From a virus: a stretch of DNA of 35,952 nt. Made by a program: the position numbers and the translations under genes. Of the stretch, positions 20,670 to 28,941 are shown piece by piece; within the stretch, counting starts at the first letter, position 1, and each line of letters opens with the position of its first letter. The stretch is from positions 1-35,952 of IMG/VR virus record IMGVR_UViG_3300045282_000077; one strand, written 5' to 3'. A model generated the notes under the pieces. That model saw nothing but the letters and a program-made list of their open reading frames with translations. It was not told where the DNA came from and did no database searches.

Positions 20670-21587
20670 CTATCTTGTGTACGGGACGAAGTTGATGGCC
20701 GCCACGAGCGTCGTGAACGAGCCGGTCGGGTAGGCGCGGACGTACCGCTTGACGTTCTCCGTGGTCGAGGTCGCGACACGCTGGGTGGTGGCCGCGGTGA
20801 TGGCGGTGAACACGGCCGCGGGCACATCGGCCCATGCGACCCGGTCGGAGCTGTCCTGGATCGTGATCGTCGCGGAGCCCGAGCCGATGGAGAACACGTG
20901 GAGGTAGGCCGCAGCGCCGTGATCCGACGCGGTGCCCGCGCCACGGTCGATGCCGTTCGGGACGAGGCCTTGGTCGGTCCACGTGATGCCGTCGTCAACC
21001 ACCGTCGTGCCGTTCGTCGGCCATGTGGGCTCCGAGCCGGCGGAACTACCGGCGTCCGCTGTGACCTTGTAGAAGTGGCCGTTCGGGACGGTCGGCTGGA
21101 CGAGGTCGTTGAGCGCGTAGTCGTGGGTCGCCTGCCACGCCGCGACGAGCTGGGTAGCGGTGATCGTCTGCTTGTCGGCCGTCAGCATCCGGCCCCATTC
21201 GAGTGGCTGCCCACGGCTGCCCAGGGCCTCGCCCGTGACACCCAGCGTGCCGTCCTGTCCAAGCGCCGCTGAGAACGTCGTTTTGACCGCACGGAGGCTC
21301 GCGGCGTAGGCCCCGAGCCCGCCCGGACCCTTGACGCACGTGACCTGCGCGGCCGTTGGGAGGTCGGCGAGGACCGGCACGGCCTGCCCGCTGGCCGGGT
21401 TCCAGAAGGCGGTGTAGGAGATCGAGCCGTCGCGTCGCAGGCCGATCCGTTCGGTACCGCGGGTCTGGATGGACGAAGTGTTCTGGACTGCCTGCATCGA
21501 GTTGAGCCCGCCGATCGCGCCAGTGTCGCCGGAAAGGTCATAGACCCCGACGTAGAACGACGACCCGAGGGCGCTGCTCTTTGCCAT
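20670..21587 (-). CDS. Major tail (tube) protein with inserted domain, 305 aa
   Basis: The N-terminal half (ALGSSFYVGVYDLSGDTG, GTERIGLRRDGSISYTAF, then WGRMLTADKQ) matches tube proteins. Around residues 150-210 there is an inserted AWQATHDYALNDLVQP ... NGHFYKVTADAG ... EPTWP module, a small carbohydrate-binding-like domain widespread on phage surfaces, followed by a fibronectin-like C-terminal part (TITIQDSSDRVAWADVP). Likely displayed on the tail surface. Confidence 0.65.
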   Translation of the reverse strand: MAKSSALGSSFYVGVYDLSGDTGAIGGLNSMQAVQNTSSIQTRGTERIGLRRDGSISYTAFWNPASGQAVPVLADLPTAAQVTCVKGPGGLGAYAASLRAVKTTFSAALGQDGTLGVTGEALGSRGQPLEWGRMLTADKQTITATQLVAAWQATHDYALNDLVQPTVPNGHFYKVTADAGSSAGSEPTWPTNGTTVVDDGITWTDQGLVPNGIDRGAGTASDHGAAAYLHVFSIGSGSATITIQDSSDRVAWADVPAAVFTAITAATTQRVATSTTENVKRYVRAYPTGSFTTLVAAINFVPYTR

Positions 21588-21590
21588 GCG

Positions 21591-22007
21591 TTACTCCAGT
21601 CCCTTTGCGAGATCAGCAGAGATCAGCGCCCGCGTCCGGTACGCGGCGTCCTTGGCATGTCGGTAGGGGTGGAATCGGTGCTCGATCGTGGCCGCGGCGG
21701 CCTTCGTCCTGCGGGCGTCCTTCGCGGACATGCCCGCGGTCACCGAACCCACCGCGGCCCACGTCGCCCACCGCTTGCCGGTCTTCCCGGAAGTCGTGTA
21801 GCCGATGGCGTGGTCGCGGGACCAGCCGGTCCAGAAGGGCATCGCCGCTTCGTTGCTCTCCATGTCGCGGCGGACGATGCCCTCGAGCTCCGCGGCGACC
21901 TTGTCGAGCATGTCCCGCAGGTTCTCGTACAGGGTGTTGCCGGGGTTCTTCGTAAAGAACGGACCCTCGAGCGTGACCTTCGCAGTAACCGCAACGCCGT
22001 CGGTCAT
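21591..22007 (-). CDS. HK97 gp10-like neck/tail-completion protein, 138 aa
   Basis: ATGA start (MTDGVAVTAKVTLEG). Helix TLYENLRDMLDKVAAELEGIV followed by RRDM and the central TSGKTGKRW ... SVTAG pattern is typical of gp10-like connectors. The C-terminus is rich in His/Arg/Ala (HRFHPYRHAKDAAYRTRAL). It should sit at the head-tail interface. Confidence 0.65.
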   Translation of the reverse strand: MTDGVAVTAKVTLEGPFFTKNPGNTLYENLRDMLDKVAAELEGIVRRDMESNEAAMPFWTGWSRDHAIGYTTSGKTGKRWATWAAVGSVTAGMSAKDARRTKAAAATIEHRFHPYRHAKDAAYRTRALISADLAKGLE

Positions 22008-22462
22008 GGAGCCAAGGCATATTCGACGTAGGACAGGTCCAACATCCACCGCAGCCCGACGTAGCGGGCGGTCGAGATCACGACCAGGTCCACTTCGGCG
22101 TTGCCGAGCGTCAGGTCCGTCACGTTCCCGCCGAGCTGCGAATCGCCGTCGATCCGCGTGCGGATCTGACCCGCGAGCAGTTGCATCTCGACGTCGATGA
22201 TCGTGACCTGCTCGGGTGTCAGGTCCGTGAGCGGCCAGGTGGCGGCAATCTCGAACCGCTGCCCGACGATGTCGCTGTTGAGCGACCGGCGACCCGGCAT
22301 CTTCGGCGGGTCGACCTCGCCGCCCCAGTAGTACCGGATCATCCGGCCGCCGGTCGGCAATCCGCGATCCACGTCCTGGATCGGATCGGGCAACGCCGCG
22401 CCGGCGGCGGTGAGGTGCGTCGCAAGCACGACGAGCGCCGCCGGGATGTCAGGGTTTGCCAT
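22004..22462 (-). CDS. Putative tail terminator or head-closure protein, 152 aa
   Basis: Starts inside the stop of the connector gene (1-base overlap). Beta-rich layout ending RWMLDLSYVEYALAP, common in tail terminator proteins, with an early helix IPAALVVLATHL. Order (connector, this, gp10-like, tube) differs slightly from HK97, so head-closure is the alternative. Confidence 0.5.
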   Translation of the reverse strand: MANPDIPAALVVLATHLTAAGAALPDPIQDVDRGLPTGGRMIRYYWGGEVDPPKMPGRRSLNSDIVGQRFEIAATWPLTDLTPEQVTIIDVEMQLLAGQIRTRIDGDSQLGGNVTDLTLGNAEVDLVVISTARYVGLRWMLDLSYVEYALAP

Positions 22463-23316
22463 CAGACCAGCTCGCGGAGCTGAAGTCCGAACAGGCCGCG
22501 CCGGATGATCGTGTCCTCGCTCTCGTGCGGCGAGGTGGACGGTACGTTCATTCCGCCATCGGAGCCGTCGGCGCCGGCGTCGCGAGCCTTCCAGCGCCGC
22601 TGGTACAGGCGCAGCGTGACCTCGTGGACCCGCGAGTCATAGACGTAGCGGGCGATGGTCGAAGCGTCAGCGTGGACGGCCGCCGTCGTGCCGTTGGCGC
22701 CACGGACGACCGTTGCGGCGGTGCCCGTGAGGCCGGTGAGATAGAGCTGCTCCGTCCCGATCAGGAGCGTCATGCCGGGCGAGAGCGCGGGGTACGGGGA
22801 CGCGGATGTCGTGAACGTGGTCGCCGTGGCGTCGACCGCGAGCCCGGAGGCAACCGTGACACCCGTTGGCACGGTGACGTTAGAGTAGCCCCAGACGCCG
22901 ACGATGTCAGTGACCCGGAAGCCTGCACCGAACATGCCGGTTCCCGAGCCGTTGAGCAGGACGCGGCGATACGGTGGCCCGCTGTAGCCGTCCGCCTCGT
23001 CGAGGGCGTAGTAGTCCGTGTCCGCGGCCAGCACGGTGGTCGTCGCGGAGCCCGTGCTGGGGCGGATCGTGATGCTCGTGATGGTCTGCAGGTCGTCGCC
23101 GAGCCGGAGGTAGGTCCGACCTGAGCCGTTATAGCGGTTCGTCCCGATGCGTGGCCCGAACGACCGGCCCATGTCCGCGTCGATGACGCGGCTGACCGCC
23201 TCGAGGATGCCGAGCTTCAGGGCAACTGTGCTCGCGGGCTGGGTCGCGAACTTCGCGGCCCCGCCGGAGGTCGTGTAGTCGTCTGCTTCCGCCACTGACG
23301 CGTAGACGTGCGCCAC
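22462..23316 (-). CDS. Head-tail connector (gp6-like) with inserted beta domain, 284 aa
   Basis: The N-terminus (VYASVAEADDYTTSGG, then LKLGILEAVSRVIDADMG) matches the helical core of gp6/gp15-type adaptors. Residues 130-210 (VTVASGLAVDATATTFTT, LIGTEQLYLTGLTG) are an extra beta module, and the C-terminal helix VTLRLYQRRWKARDAG restores the adaptor pattern. GTG start. Expected to form a 12-fold ring under the portal. Confidence 0.65.
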   Translation of the reverse strand: MAHVYASVAEADDYTTSGGAAKFATQPASTVALKLGILEAVSRVIDADMGRSFGPRIGTNRYNGSGRTYLRLGDDLQTITSITIRPSTGSATTTVLAADTDYYALDEADGYSGPPYRRVLLNGSGTGMFGAGFRVTDIVGVWGYSNVTVPTGVTVASGLAVDATATTFTTSASPYPALSPGMTLLIGTEQLYLTGLTGTAATVVRGANGTTAAVHADASTIARYVYDSRVHEVTLRLYQRRWKARDAGADGSDGGMNVPSTSPHESEDTIIRRGLFGLQLRELV

Positions 23317-23320
23317 GGTG

Positions 23321-23557
23321 TTAGTCGGCGACCATGAGGCCGGCGGCCTTCAGGGCGAGGAGCAGCGCGTTGTAGGAAGCGGCGAGGTCGACCAGCGCAA
23401 CGTCGGTGGCAACAGCCGGGACGTTGTCAGCGGGCGTGCCGAGCGCAGGAGCGCCCCAATCGGCGTCCTGGTCGTCGTCCGACTGCTTGGTCAGGACGTC
23501 GCCCTGCGAACCGCCAGCCGGCAGCGGCCGCCCGGCCGGGAAGTTCTTGGATGTCAC
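23321..23557 (-). CDS. Head fibre/decoration-like protein, 78 aa
   Basis: Immediately downstream of the capsid gene. LPAGGSQGDVLTKQSDDDQD with ADWGAP is the repeat-type segment of phage head fibre proteins, and the C-terminal helix VDLAASYNALLLALKAAGLM is typical of their small trimerising end. GTG start with AGGAG 7 nt upstream. Confidence 0.65.
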   Translation of the reverse strand: MTSKNFPAGRPLPAGGSQGDVLTKQSDDDQDADWGAPALGTPADNVPAVATDVALVDLAASYNALLLALKAAGLMVAD

Positions 23558-23582
23558 GGGCAGCTCCTATCGAGGGGGGGCA

Positions 23583-23610
23583 GGGGGAGGAGCTGGGCAA
23601 CTCCTCCCCC
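23583..23610 (-). terminator. Ten-bp GC hairpin after the capsid gene
   Basis: GGGGGAGGAG (23583-23592) pairs with CTCCTCCCCC (23601-23610) around an 8-base loop, in the 80-base gap between capsid and head-fibre genes. No U-run follows on the minus strand, so it may protect the capsid mRNA 3' end or only partly reduce transcription rather than stop it. Confidence 0.6.
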
Positions 23611-23637
23611 CGGAAACCGCGTGAGCGGGCAGGGCCG

Positions 23638-25446
23638 CTACGCGGCAGTGACCTTCAGCGAGCCAAGGCGCGTCCCGACCACGAGGTACGCCCAGATGCC
23701 GAGCCGGATGCCGGCCGGACCGGTCACGGCGTCGTAGCTGAAGCGCGCGATCGAGGACTCGAAGATCACGTAGTCCTCGGGCCGGCCGGTCACGACCACG
23801 TTGGTCGTCGAGGCCCAGCTGAGGTACTCCGTGGCGCCGAGGATGTTGCCCGACGCTCCACCGGCATCAATGGTCGCCTGCGCGTTGACCGGGTTGATGT
23901 AGGTGTAGAACGGGCGCCCCGTCGTGTCCGCCTGCGCGAGCGCGACGGTGTACAGGGCCGGCGGCACGAACTGGCCGGTGGCGGGCTTGAACCGCGCCGC
24001 CTGGTAGGCAACGACGTTGCCCTGGAGCCCGGCATACGGCGTGGCCGCCGTGATCGCGGTGCCCGAAGCCGATGCACCAGCCTCGACGGCGGTCTTGATG
24101 ACCGTCTCCGACGCCTGTGCGTATGCCTCGATCATGTCCTGGAGGATCATCGTCTCGGCGGACGGATCGCCGCCGTCCATGACCTGCCGGGACACGACCG
24201 TCTCCGCGCCGTACAGGAGCGGGGTGGCCGTGACCGCCGAGGTGGCGAAGTCCGAGGCCGCCGGGTTCGTGCCTTCGGCCGACTGCACCGCGACGGTCGT
24301 CGAGGTGGTCACCTTGGCGAAGATCTTGGGCCGCGCGTCCGTGATGGCGAGGCGGTTGTAGAAGCCGCCCATCGGCCGACCCTTGAGGATCCGCGGAGTC
24401 AGGAGGCCCGGCAGGTACTCGTTCGGGTAGGCACCCGGAATCTCTGAGCTGAGCACGTCGCCGGCTCGCTCCATCTGCTGGGCGATGTCCGTGAGGTGCC
24501 GATCGTGCTGCGACTGCCGCTCCTGCGCGGCGCTGTCGCCGCGGTGGGCGTTCATGAGGTCGCGGAGGAAGCTGTTGCCGCTGTTGCGGCCGTAGACCGC
24601 CTCCTGGCGGGTCACGATGATCGGCGCGGTGGACCCGAACAGGGCGGCGGCGCTGTTGCGTTCCATCCAGTCGCGGACCTGGGACGGCATCGGGACGACG
24701 GCCTGCGACGCGAGGTCGCGGACGCTCGCCACGGGCTCGGGTGCCGGCACGGACGCCGCGGCGACGGCCGCTGCGACTGCCGGAGGCGCCTGCACCGGCT
24801 CGGCCGCCGGAGGCGTGGGCGCTGCTTCGGAAACGATGGGATCAGGCACGGGGGTTTCCTCTCTGGAATCAGAAGACCCGCCTTGCGGCGGGTCTTGGGT
24901 GGTCGATGGCTCCGGGCGTACCGGAGGCGGATCTGGGTCCTCCTCCATGTCGCGCAGGGCGACACGGGCGCCGTCGTAGGCGGGCATGTCGCTGCCGGCG
25001 ATGGCATGGAGCTTGATGTCGCGGTGGACTACCGTCCCGTCGCGCTTGCGAGTGGGCGGAACCGAACCCGGTCCGAACTCGACCGACACGCCGTTGATCC
25101 CAGCGGCGACCTCGGACAGGTACTCGTCCCCAGCCGGGGACGGCATGATCTGGGCTCGGAAGCGCACGCCGACCGGCGTGTCCTCGAGCACCTGAACGGT
25201 GCCGACTGGCCGCTCACCGTGGCGTGGCCGGAAGGGCATCCGAGCCCCGTCCTGCCGCCCCATCCAGTGTTCGACCGATGATCGGGCTGATTCGGGGTAG
25301 TGGACCTCGCGACCGACCGTTCCGTGACCATCCAGATCGGTCGGCCCGGACATCACGCCATACGGAAGGGCGATGCCCTCGATGGCGCGAGGGTCGTCCG
25401 CGGCCTGTCGGACTGTCGTCAGGGCCTCGGTGCGTCGCCAGGCCAT
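23638..25446 (-). CDS. Prohead protease fused in frame to HK97-fold major capsid protein, 602 aa
   Basis: Residues 1-175 are an S78-type prohead protease: IEGIALPYGVMSGPTD, a central HGERPVGTV, then GVSVEFGPG and the AYDGARVAL end. A Pro/Ser/Glu-rich linker (about 175-235) precedes a full capsid protein: a helical delta-domain region, then IPGAYPNEYLPGLLTPRIL, LAITDARPKIFAKV, TVVSRQVMDGGDPSAE and a C-terminal PEDYVIFESSIARFSYD. An in-frame GTG at 24849, with GAGAGG 8 nt upstream, could yield the 403-aa capsid protein alone. The first ATG lies 3 nt after the previous stop with no clear ribosome site, so capsid from the internal start may dominate. Confidence 0.85.
   Translation of the reverse strand: MAWRRTEALTTVRQAADDPRAIEGIALPYGVMSGPTDLDGHGTVGREVHYPESARSSVEHWMGRQDGARMPFRPRHGERPVGTVQVLEDTPVGVRFRAQIMPSPAGDEYLSEVAAGINGVSVEFGPGSVPPTRKRDGTVVHRDIKLHAIAGSDMPAYDGARVALRDMEEDPDPPPVRPEPSTTQDPPQGGSSDSREETPVPDPIVSEAAPTPPAAEPVQAPPAVAAAVAAASVPAPEPVASVRDLASQAVVPMPSQVRDWMERNSAAALFGSTAPIIVTRQEAVYGRNSGNSFLRDLMNAHRGDSAAQERQSQHDRHLTDIAQQMERAGDVLSSEIPGAYPNEYLPGLLTPRILKGRPMGGFYNRLAITDARPKIFAKVTTSTTVAVQSAEGTNPAASDFATSAVTATPLLYGAETVVSRQVMDGGDPSAETMILQDMIEAYAQASETVIKTAVEAGASASGTAITAATPYAGLQGNVVAYQAARFKPATGQFVPPALYTVALAQADTTGRPFYTYINPVNAQATIDAGGASGNILGATEYLSWASTTNVVVTGRPEDYVIFESSIARFSYDAVTGPAGIRLGIWAYLVVGTRLGSLKVTAA
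24847..24863 (-). promoter_or_regulatory. Internal ribosome site and GTG start for the capsid protein
   Basis: Minus strand GAGAGGAAACCCCCGTG: a strong purine-rich site 8 nt before an in-frame GTG (24849-24847) that opens VPDPIVSEAAP. It lies exactly where a separate capsid gene would begin. Confidence 0.55.
24873..24896 (-). other. Ten-bp hairpin with GNRA loop inside the protease-capsid fusion
   Basis: AAGACCCGCC pairs with GGCGGGTCTT around GCAA (minus strand), a perfect stem placed about 24 nt before the internal GTG. It looks like a former intergenic element; it could stabilise a processed capsid mRNA or attenuate transcription. Confidence 0.6.
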
Positions 25447-25449
25447 CGC

Positions 25450-25881
25450 CTAGCCCCGGTCGATCTTCGGGCTGACCTTGATGCCCGAATCGGCCTTGGC
25501 AGCAGCCGGGGCCTTCACCGTCTCCGTGGTCAGCGGGACGGCCTGTGCGCGGGCCACCGGGGCGGCCTCGGTCACCTTGGCACCCTTGGAGTTGCCGGGC
25601 TCCCAGCCGTCGTCGACAGTGCCGCCGAGCCGCGGCAGCTCCTCGCGGTTGGCTCGGTCGACCTCGGCACGGACGTAGTCGTGCTTGGCGTCTTCCTTGG
25701 ACTGGTTCTTCGAAAGGTTCTCATCGGGGATCGGGGTGCCGAGCAGCTCGCCCGGTCGGTCGGTCCGAGTCGTGCCGTCGGTGCCCTGCTGGTCCCGGCT
25801 GCCGACGATGGTGCCGGGCTCCATCGGGACGACGTCCAGCCCTGCCGGAACGTCCGTCTCGCTTGCCACGCTCTTGGTCAC
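25450..25881 (-). CDS. Hypothetical structural-region protein, 143 aa
   Basis: GTGA start with AAGGAG 7 nt upstream. Low complexity, mostly polar and probably disordered (GTDGTTRTDRPGELLG; ENLSKNQSKEDAKHDYVRAE), with an Ala/Lys-rich end. Its place between portal and protease would fit a scaffold-like or accessory head protein; this is inference. Confidence 0.55.
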   Translation of the reverse strand: MTKSVASETDVPAGLDVVPMEPGTIVGSRDQQGTDGTTRTDRPGELLGTPIPDENLSKNQSKEDAKHDYVRAEVDRANREELPRLGGTVDDGWEPGNSKGAKVTEAAPVARAQAVPLTTETVKAPAAAKADSGIKVSPKIDRG

Positions 25882-26144
25882 TTGGTTCTCCTTCGCTTGA
25901 CGGCGGTTGCCGTCTTCCTGCGCCGCCGGCGGACCGGGGCTTTGGTGATGACTGCGGTCGGCGTAGCCGGCTCGGTGACGAGGGCGCCCAAACGACGGCG
26001 CGGAGAGGTGTCGGGCGGGGCCGGCTCGACCATTCGGTTTGCCACCCACTCGTCGGCCAACGCCTGCGGGATGGCGGCACCAGTTGCCGGGATTCCGTCG
26101 AGGATCAGGCCGGGTCGCGGCCTTACGAGCACGGTTTCACCCAT
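25878..26144 (-). CDS. Small basic protein after the portal, 88 aa
   Basis: ATG at 26144 overlaps the portal stop by 8 nt and has GGAGGATC upstream. MGETVLVRPRPGLILDG and ALADEWVANRMVEPA are followed by a very basic end (RRRRRKTATAVKRRRTK) that could contact DNA or the acidic capsid interior. Similar small proteins often follow portal genes; function unknown. Confidence 0.6.
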   Translation of the reverse strand: MGETVLVRPRPGLILDGIPATGAAIPQALADEWVANRMVEPAPPDTSPRRRLGALVTEPATPTAVITKAPVRRRRRKTATAVKRRRTK

Positions 26145-27336
26145 TCGATCCTCCGCTCTGGGGTGTTCCGGCGACGCCAACGGGCACAGGGCCCGCTACG
26201 TCGGGGATGAGGGCGTCTTCGGGGTCCTCGGTTGGCGGCAGGCCCTCGATATCGCGGACCTCGTCCTTGGACATCCACGGCTTGCCGCCGAGCGCGAGCT
26301 GCCACGCCTGCGCCCGGTTGAGCTGCACGCCGCGGGTCAGCGGCGCCGCGTCCATGACCATCCGCCGGCCACCGGGCAGTTCGTCGGAGATGGCGTCCTG
26401 GATGGCGTCGATGTAGTTCTGGAGCGTGTACCGGACGAGGTCCTGGTTGGATGCCTCGGACGTGTGGTAGGTCTGGCTATCGCCGGTCGGAGCGTTGAGG
26501 ATGCGGGTCGGGACGCCGAAGTAGCGGCCGATGTCCGCCACGAGCTCGCGGCGCGCCTCGACGGCGCTCTCCGAGGTCGGGTCGGCTCCGAACGAGCGCG
26601 CCTTCAGGCCACCGGACAGGACAGGCGCGTAGTCCGGGCCTCGCGCTCGCTTCTCGGCCCACAGTTCCGAGGTCTCGTCGATCTGCGGCTTGGTCAGCCG
26701 CTGCTCGGTCTCGAGGACCGTGGTCGGTGAACCGCCCGCCTGCCAGTAGCGAGAGGCGTACCGCTCAGCGGCGATCGCTGCGGCGAAGGTGGCGCGGGCG
26801 AGGTTGATGATGCCGCCCGCGGTGTCCGAGATCGTCGGCTGCGGCGAGCGGTGCATGATGACGAGCTGCTCCCGCTTGACCATCTGCTGGGCCACGAAGA
26901 AGTCATCAGGCGGGAGCAGGTACAGCGTCGAGAACAGGTTGGTCGTCCCCGGCGCGACGATGCCCGGATCCATGTACCAGAGCCCGATCGGCACGCCTTC
27001 GCTGTCCTCGCCACCGACCTTCAGCGCGTAGGCCACGTCGTACAGCGCGAGGGTCGACACGACGAGCGATGTCCACTCGCGCCGCGTCCGCTGCGCCTGC
27101 GGTCGCGCCACGATCCGCGAGGTCGGGAGGATCAGGTTGCCGCGGGTCTCGCGCCATTCGAGTTGCGAGACGCCGTTGGCGAGGATGTCCAAACAGCGCC
27201 ACACCGCCGAGAGGCCGATGGCCGTGGTCGGGGTCACGCCACCGGCAAGCAGTCCGCCGTCGGACGGGAAGCCGATCATGTTGACAGGGCTGGGCAGCGC
27301 ATCGCGCTTGCCGAAGATCAGGTCCATCAAACCCAT
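26137..27336 (-). CDS. Portal protein, HK97 family, 399 aa
   Basis: MGLMDLIFGKRDALPSP, then TAIGLSAVWRCLDILANGVS and QLEWRETRG are typical of the Phage_portal (PF04860) N-terminus. The conserved GKPWMSKDEVRDIEGLPP segment ends the crown region, and the C-terminus has the usual Gly/Pro tail. The ATG at 27336 is chosen over upstream possibilities because TGGAGGT lies 11 nt before it. Forms the DNA gate with terminase. Confidence 0.85.
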   Translation of the reverse strand: MGLMDLIFGKRDALPSPVNMIGFPSDGGLLAGGVTPTTAIGLSAVWRCLDILANGVSQLEWRETRGNLILPTSRIVARPQAQRTRREWTSLVVSTLALYDVAYALKVGGEDSEGVPIGLWYMDPGIVAPGTTNLFSTLYLLPPDDFFVAQQMVKREQLVIMHRSPQPTISDTAGGIINLARATFAAAIAAERYASRYWQAGGSPTTVLETEQRLTKPQIDETSELWAEKRARGPDYAPVLSGGLKARSFGADPTSESAVEARRELVADIGRYFGVPTRILNAPTGDSQTYHTSEASNQDLVRYTLQNYIDAIQDAISDELPGGRRMVMDAAPLTRGVQLNRAQAWQLALGGKPWMSKDEVRDIEGLPPTEDPEDALIPDVAGPVPVGVAGTPQSGGSNG

Positions 27337-27356
27337 GTGGAACGAGACCTCCAGCG

Positions 27357-28844
27357 TCAGCCGATCAGTGGCCCACCCGCTAGGTAGGCGATGGCGTGGG
27401 CGGCGAGGGTCATCGACATGACCGCGTCGATCGGCCCGGTGGATGCTTGTCGTGAGAAGCGGAACGCGCCGTCCTGCCCGACCGGGCGCTTGGCGACGAA
27501 GGCGATCTGCGCGTCGATGAGTGGATCGTCGACCGCGAGGTTCCCGGCCAGGATCATCTCGGTCACGTCCATGCACGCGGCGACCATCGCCGCAGGCTTG
27601 AGCGGGTCCCACGGGAAGCCTGTTTCCTCGTGGTGGCGAAGGAACCGCGGCGCACCACCCGAGACCTGGTCGTAGGCGATCACCACCACGTCGTCGATGT
27701 CGGGGAACGCCTCGATGGCGGCCACGATCCGATCGCCGGTGACCGGCTCACCTTCGGTCCGCCGCATGTCGCGGTAGACCTCGACGCCGACCTTGCCGTC
27801 CTCGCGGTTGCCGGCGACGGTGATCGTCGCGCGCTCCCAACCCGGTTGGACATCGACGCCCAGGGCATACGGCCCGGTCAGGCCGGCGAGTGGGTTATGG
27901 ATCCGGTTCGTCGCCCACGCACCGGTCGGGAACGCACCATCCGCGACGATGTCGATGAAGTGGTTGAGCCGCTCCCGGAACCACGATTCGCGGGGCAGGA
28001 TCGAGTGGTCGAGGATGATCGCGTCCCGCGTCAGACGGCCATCGCCGAGGCCGGGATTGGCCTTGCGGATCTGGACCCAATCAGCAGGGGTCAGCGGGCG
28101 GCGCTCGCCGTTCGCGTCGTAGCCGACCTCGAGGTGGTCTGATTCCCACCACGCCCCGTAGAACTTCGGATCCGGCTTCTCGTCGCCCGACGCCATCCGG
28201 CGGAGCCGGTCGTAGAAGGCCCGGAGCACCACCGAATCGGCGTGGCCGGCGGTCGAGGTCAGCAGCATGATCGGCGACCGCTGCGCGGACTGCGTCGGGC
28301 CAAGCGCCTCCCACATATCCCAATCGCGCTGAGTGAGCATCTCGTCCCAGGCGATGGCGCCAGCGGTCGAGCCGCGAGCCGAGCCCGGCTGTCCGGTGAC
28401 CGTGTCGAACTCGATCGGCCCAGCCGTGATGCCGGCCCACTGGGTCGTCTTTATGCGGGCAAGCAGCTCGGTCGAGCCTTCGATGTCAGCCCGCACCCGG
28501 TTGTACATCTTGCGGGCCTGCTTCGCGTCGTGCGCCGCGGCGAGCATCTCCGTCCAGCCCGCGAACGGCGCCAGGTTGCGGCCCTCGTCGAGCAGCCATC
28601 CGAACAGGCCCTGGACCTTGATCGTCTTCCCGTTCTGCCGGCCGGTCGAGATGAGCATGATCCGGGCCAGCAGGTCGCCGGCCTTGTCATGGCGGAGCAT
28701 CCGGCGGGTCGAGTACGACTGCCACGGCCCGTACTCGCGTCCGAGCTTGCGCTGCGACCAGTCGATGACCCGGTCGCCGTAGGTCCCGGTTACGCCGGGC
28801 GGATCGGGGGTTTCCCACCGCGGTTTCGGGGCCGTCCGCGTCAT
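27357..28844 (-). CDS. Terminase large subunit, 495 aa
   Basis: ATPase motifs: Walker A-like STGRQNGKT (66-74), Walker B AIAWDEM (163-169, with D167 and E168), coupling motif LLTSTAG (194-200). Nuclease motif LGVDVQPGW with D331 and a later VIAYDQVSGG. An N-terminal WQSYSTRRML is the usual adenine-binding lead-in. Packages DNA through the portal, the next gene. No clear small subunit was recognised; a 156-aa helical protein at 29448 is a positional candidate. Confidence 0.9.
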   Translation of the reverse strand: MTRTAPKPRWETPDPPGVTGTYGDRVIDWSQRKLGREYGPWQSYSTRRMLRHDKAGDLLARIMLISTGRQNGKTIKVQGLFGWLLDEGRNLAPFAGWTEMLAAAHDAKQARKMYNRVRADIEGSTELLARIKTTQWAGITAGPIEFDTVTGQPGSARGSTAGAIAWDEMLTQRDWDMWEALGPTQSAQRSPIMLLTSTAGHADSVVLRAFYDRLRRMASGDEKPDPKFYGAWWESDHLEVGYDANGERRPLTPADWVQIRKANPGLGDGRLTRDAIILDHSILPRESWFRERLNHFIDIVADGAFPTGAWATNRIHNPLAGLTGPYALGVDVQPGWERATITVAGNREDGKVGVEVYRDMRRTEGEPVTGDRIVAAIEAFPDIDDVVVIAYDQVSGGAPRFLRHHEETGFPWDPLKPAAMVAACMDVTEMILAGNLAVDDPLIDAQIAFVAKRPVGQDGAFRFSRQASTGPIDAVMSMTLAAHAIAYLAGGPLIG

Positions 28845-28941
28845 CCGGGGGGATTCACTTTATTTCGGAGTATCACTGGGTACAGCGCCCGTCGTCGCCA
28901 GAAAACATGGCGGGGGGTGCTCGCCGTCGCGATCGGCTCGG
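28845..28941. other. 97-base gap before the terminase, possible packaging site
   Basis: No gene fits here. It holds a C-rich run beside GTTTTC and an AT-richer CCGAAATAAAGTGAATCC just before the terminase start. Its place between HNH endonuclease and terminase genes is where cos sites are often found. No direct evidence of cutting is visible. Confidence 0.3.

Noticed and set aside
25300-26730. Plus-strand frame of 476 codons
   Set aside because: Covers portal, accessory and protease genes on the opposite strand, which show clear family motifs.
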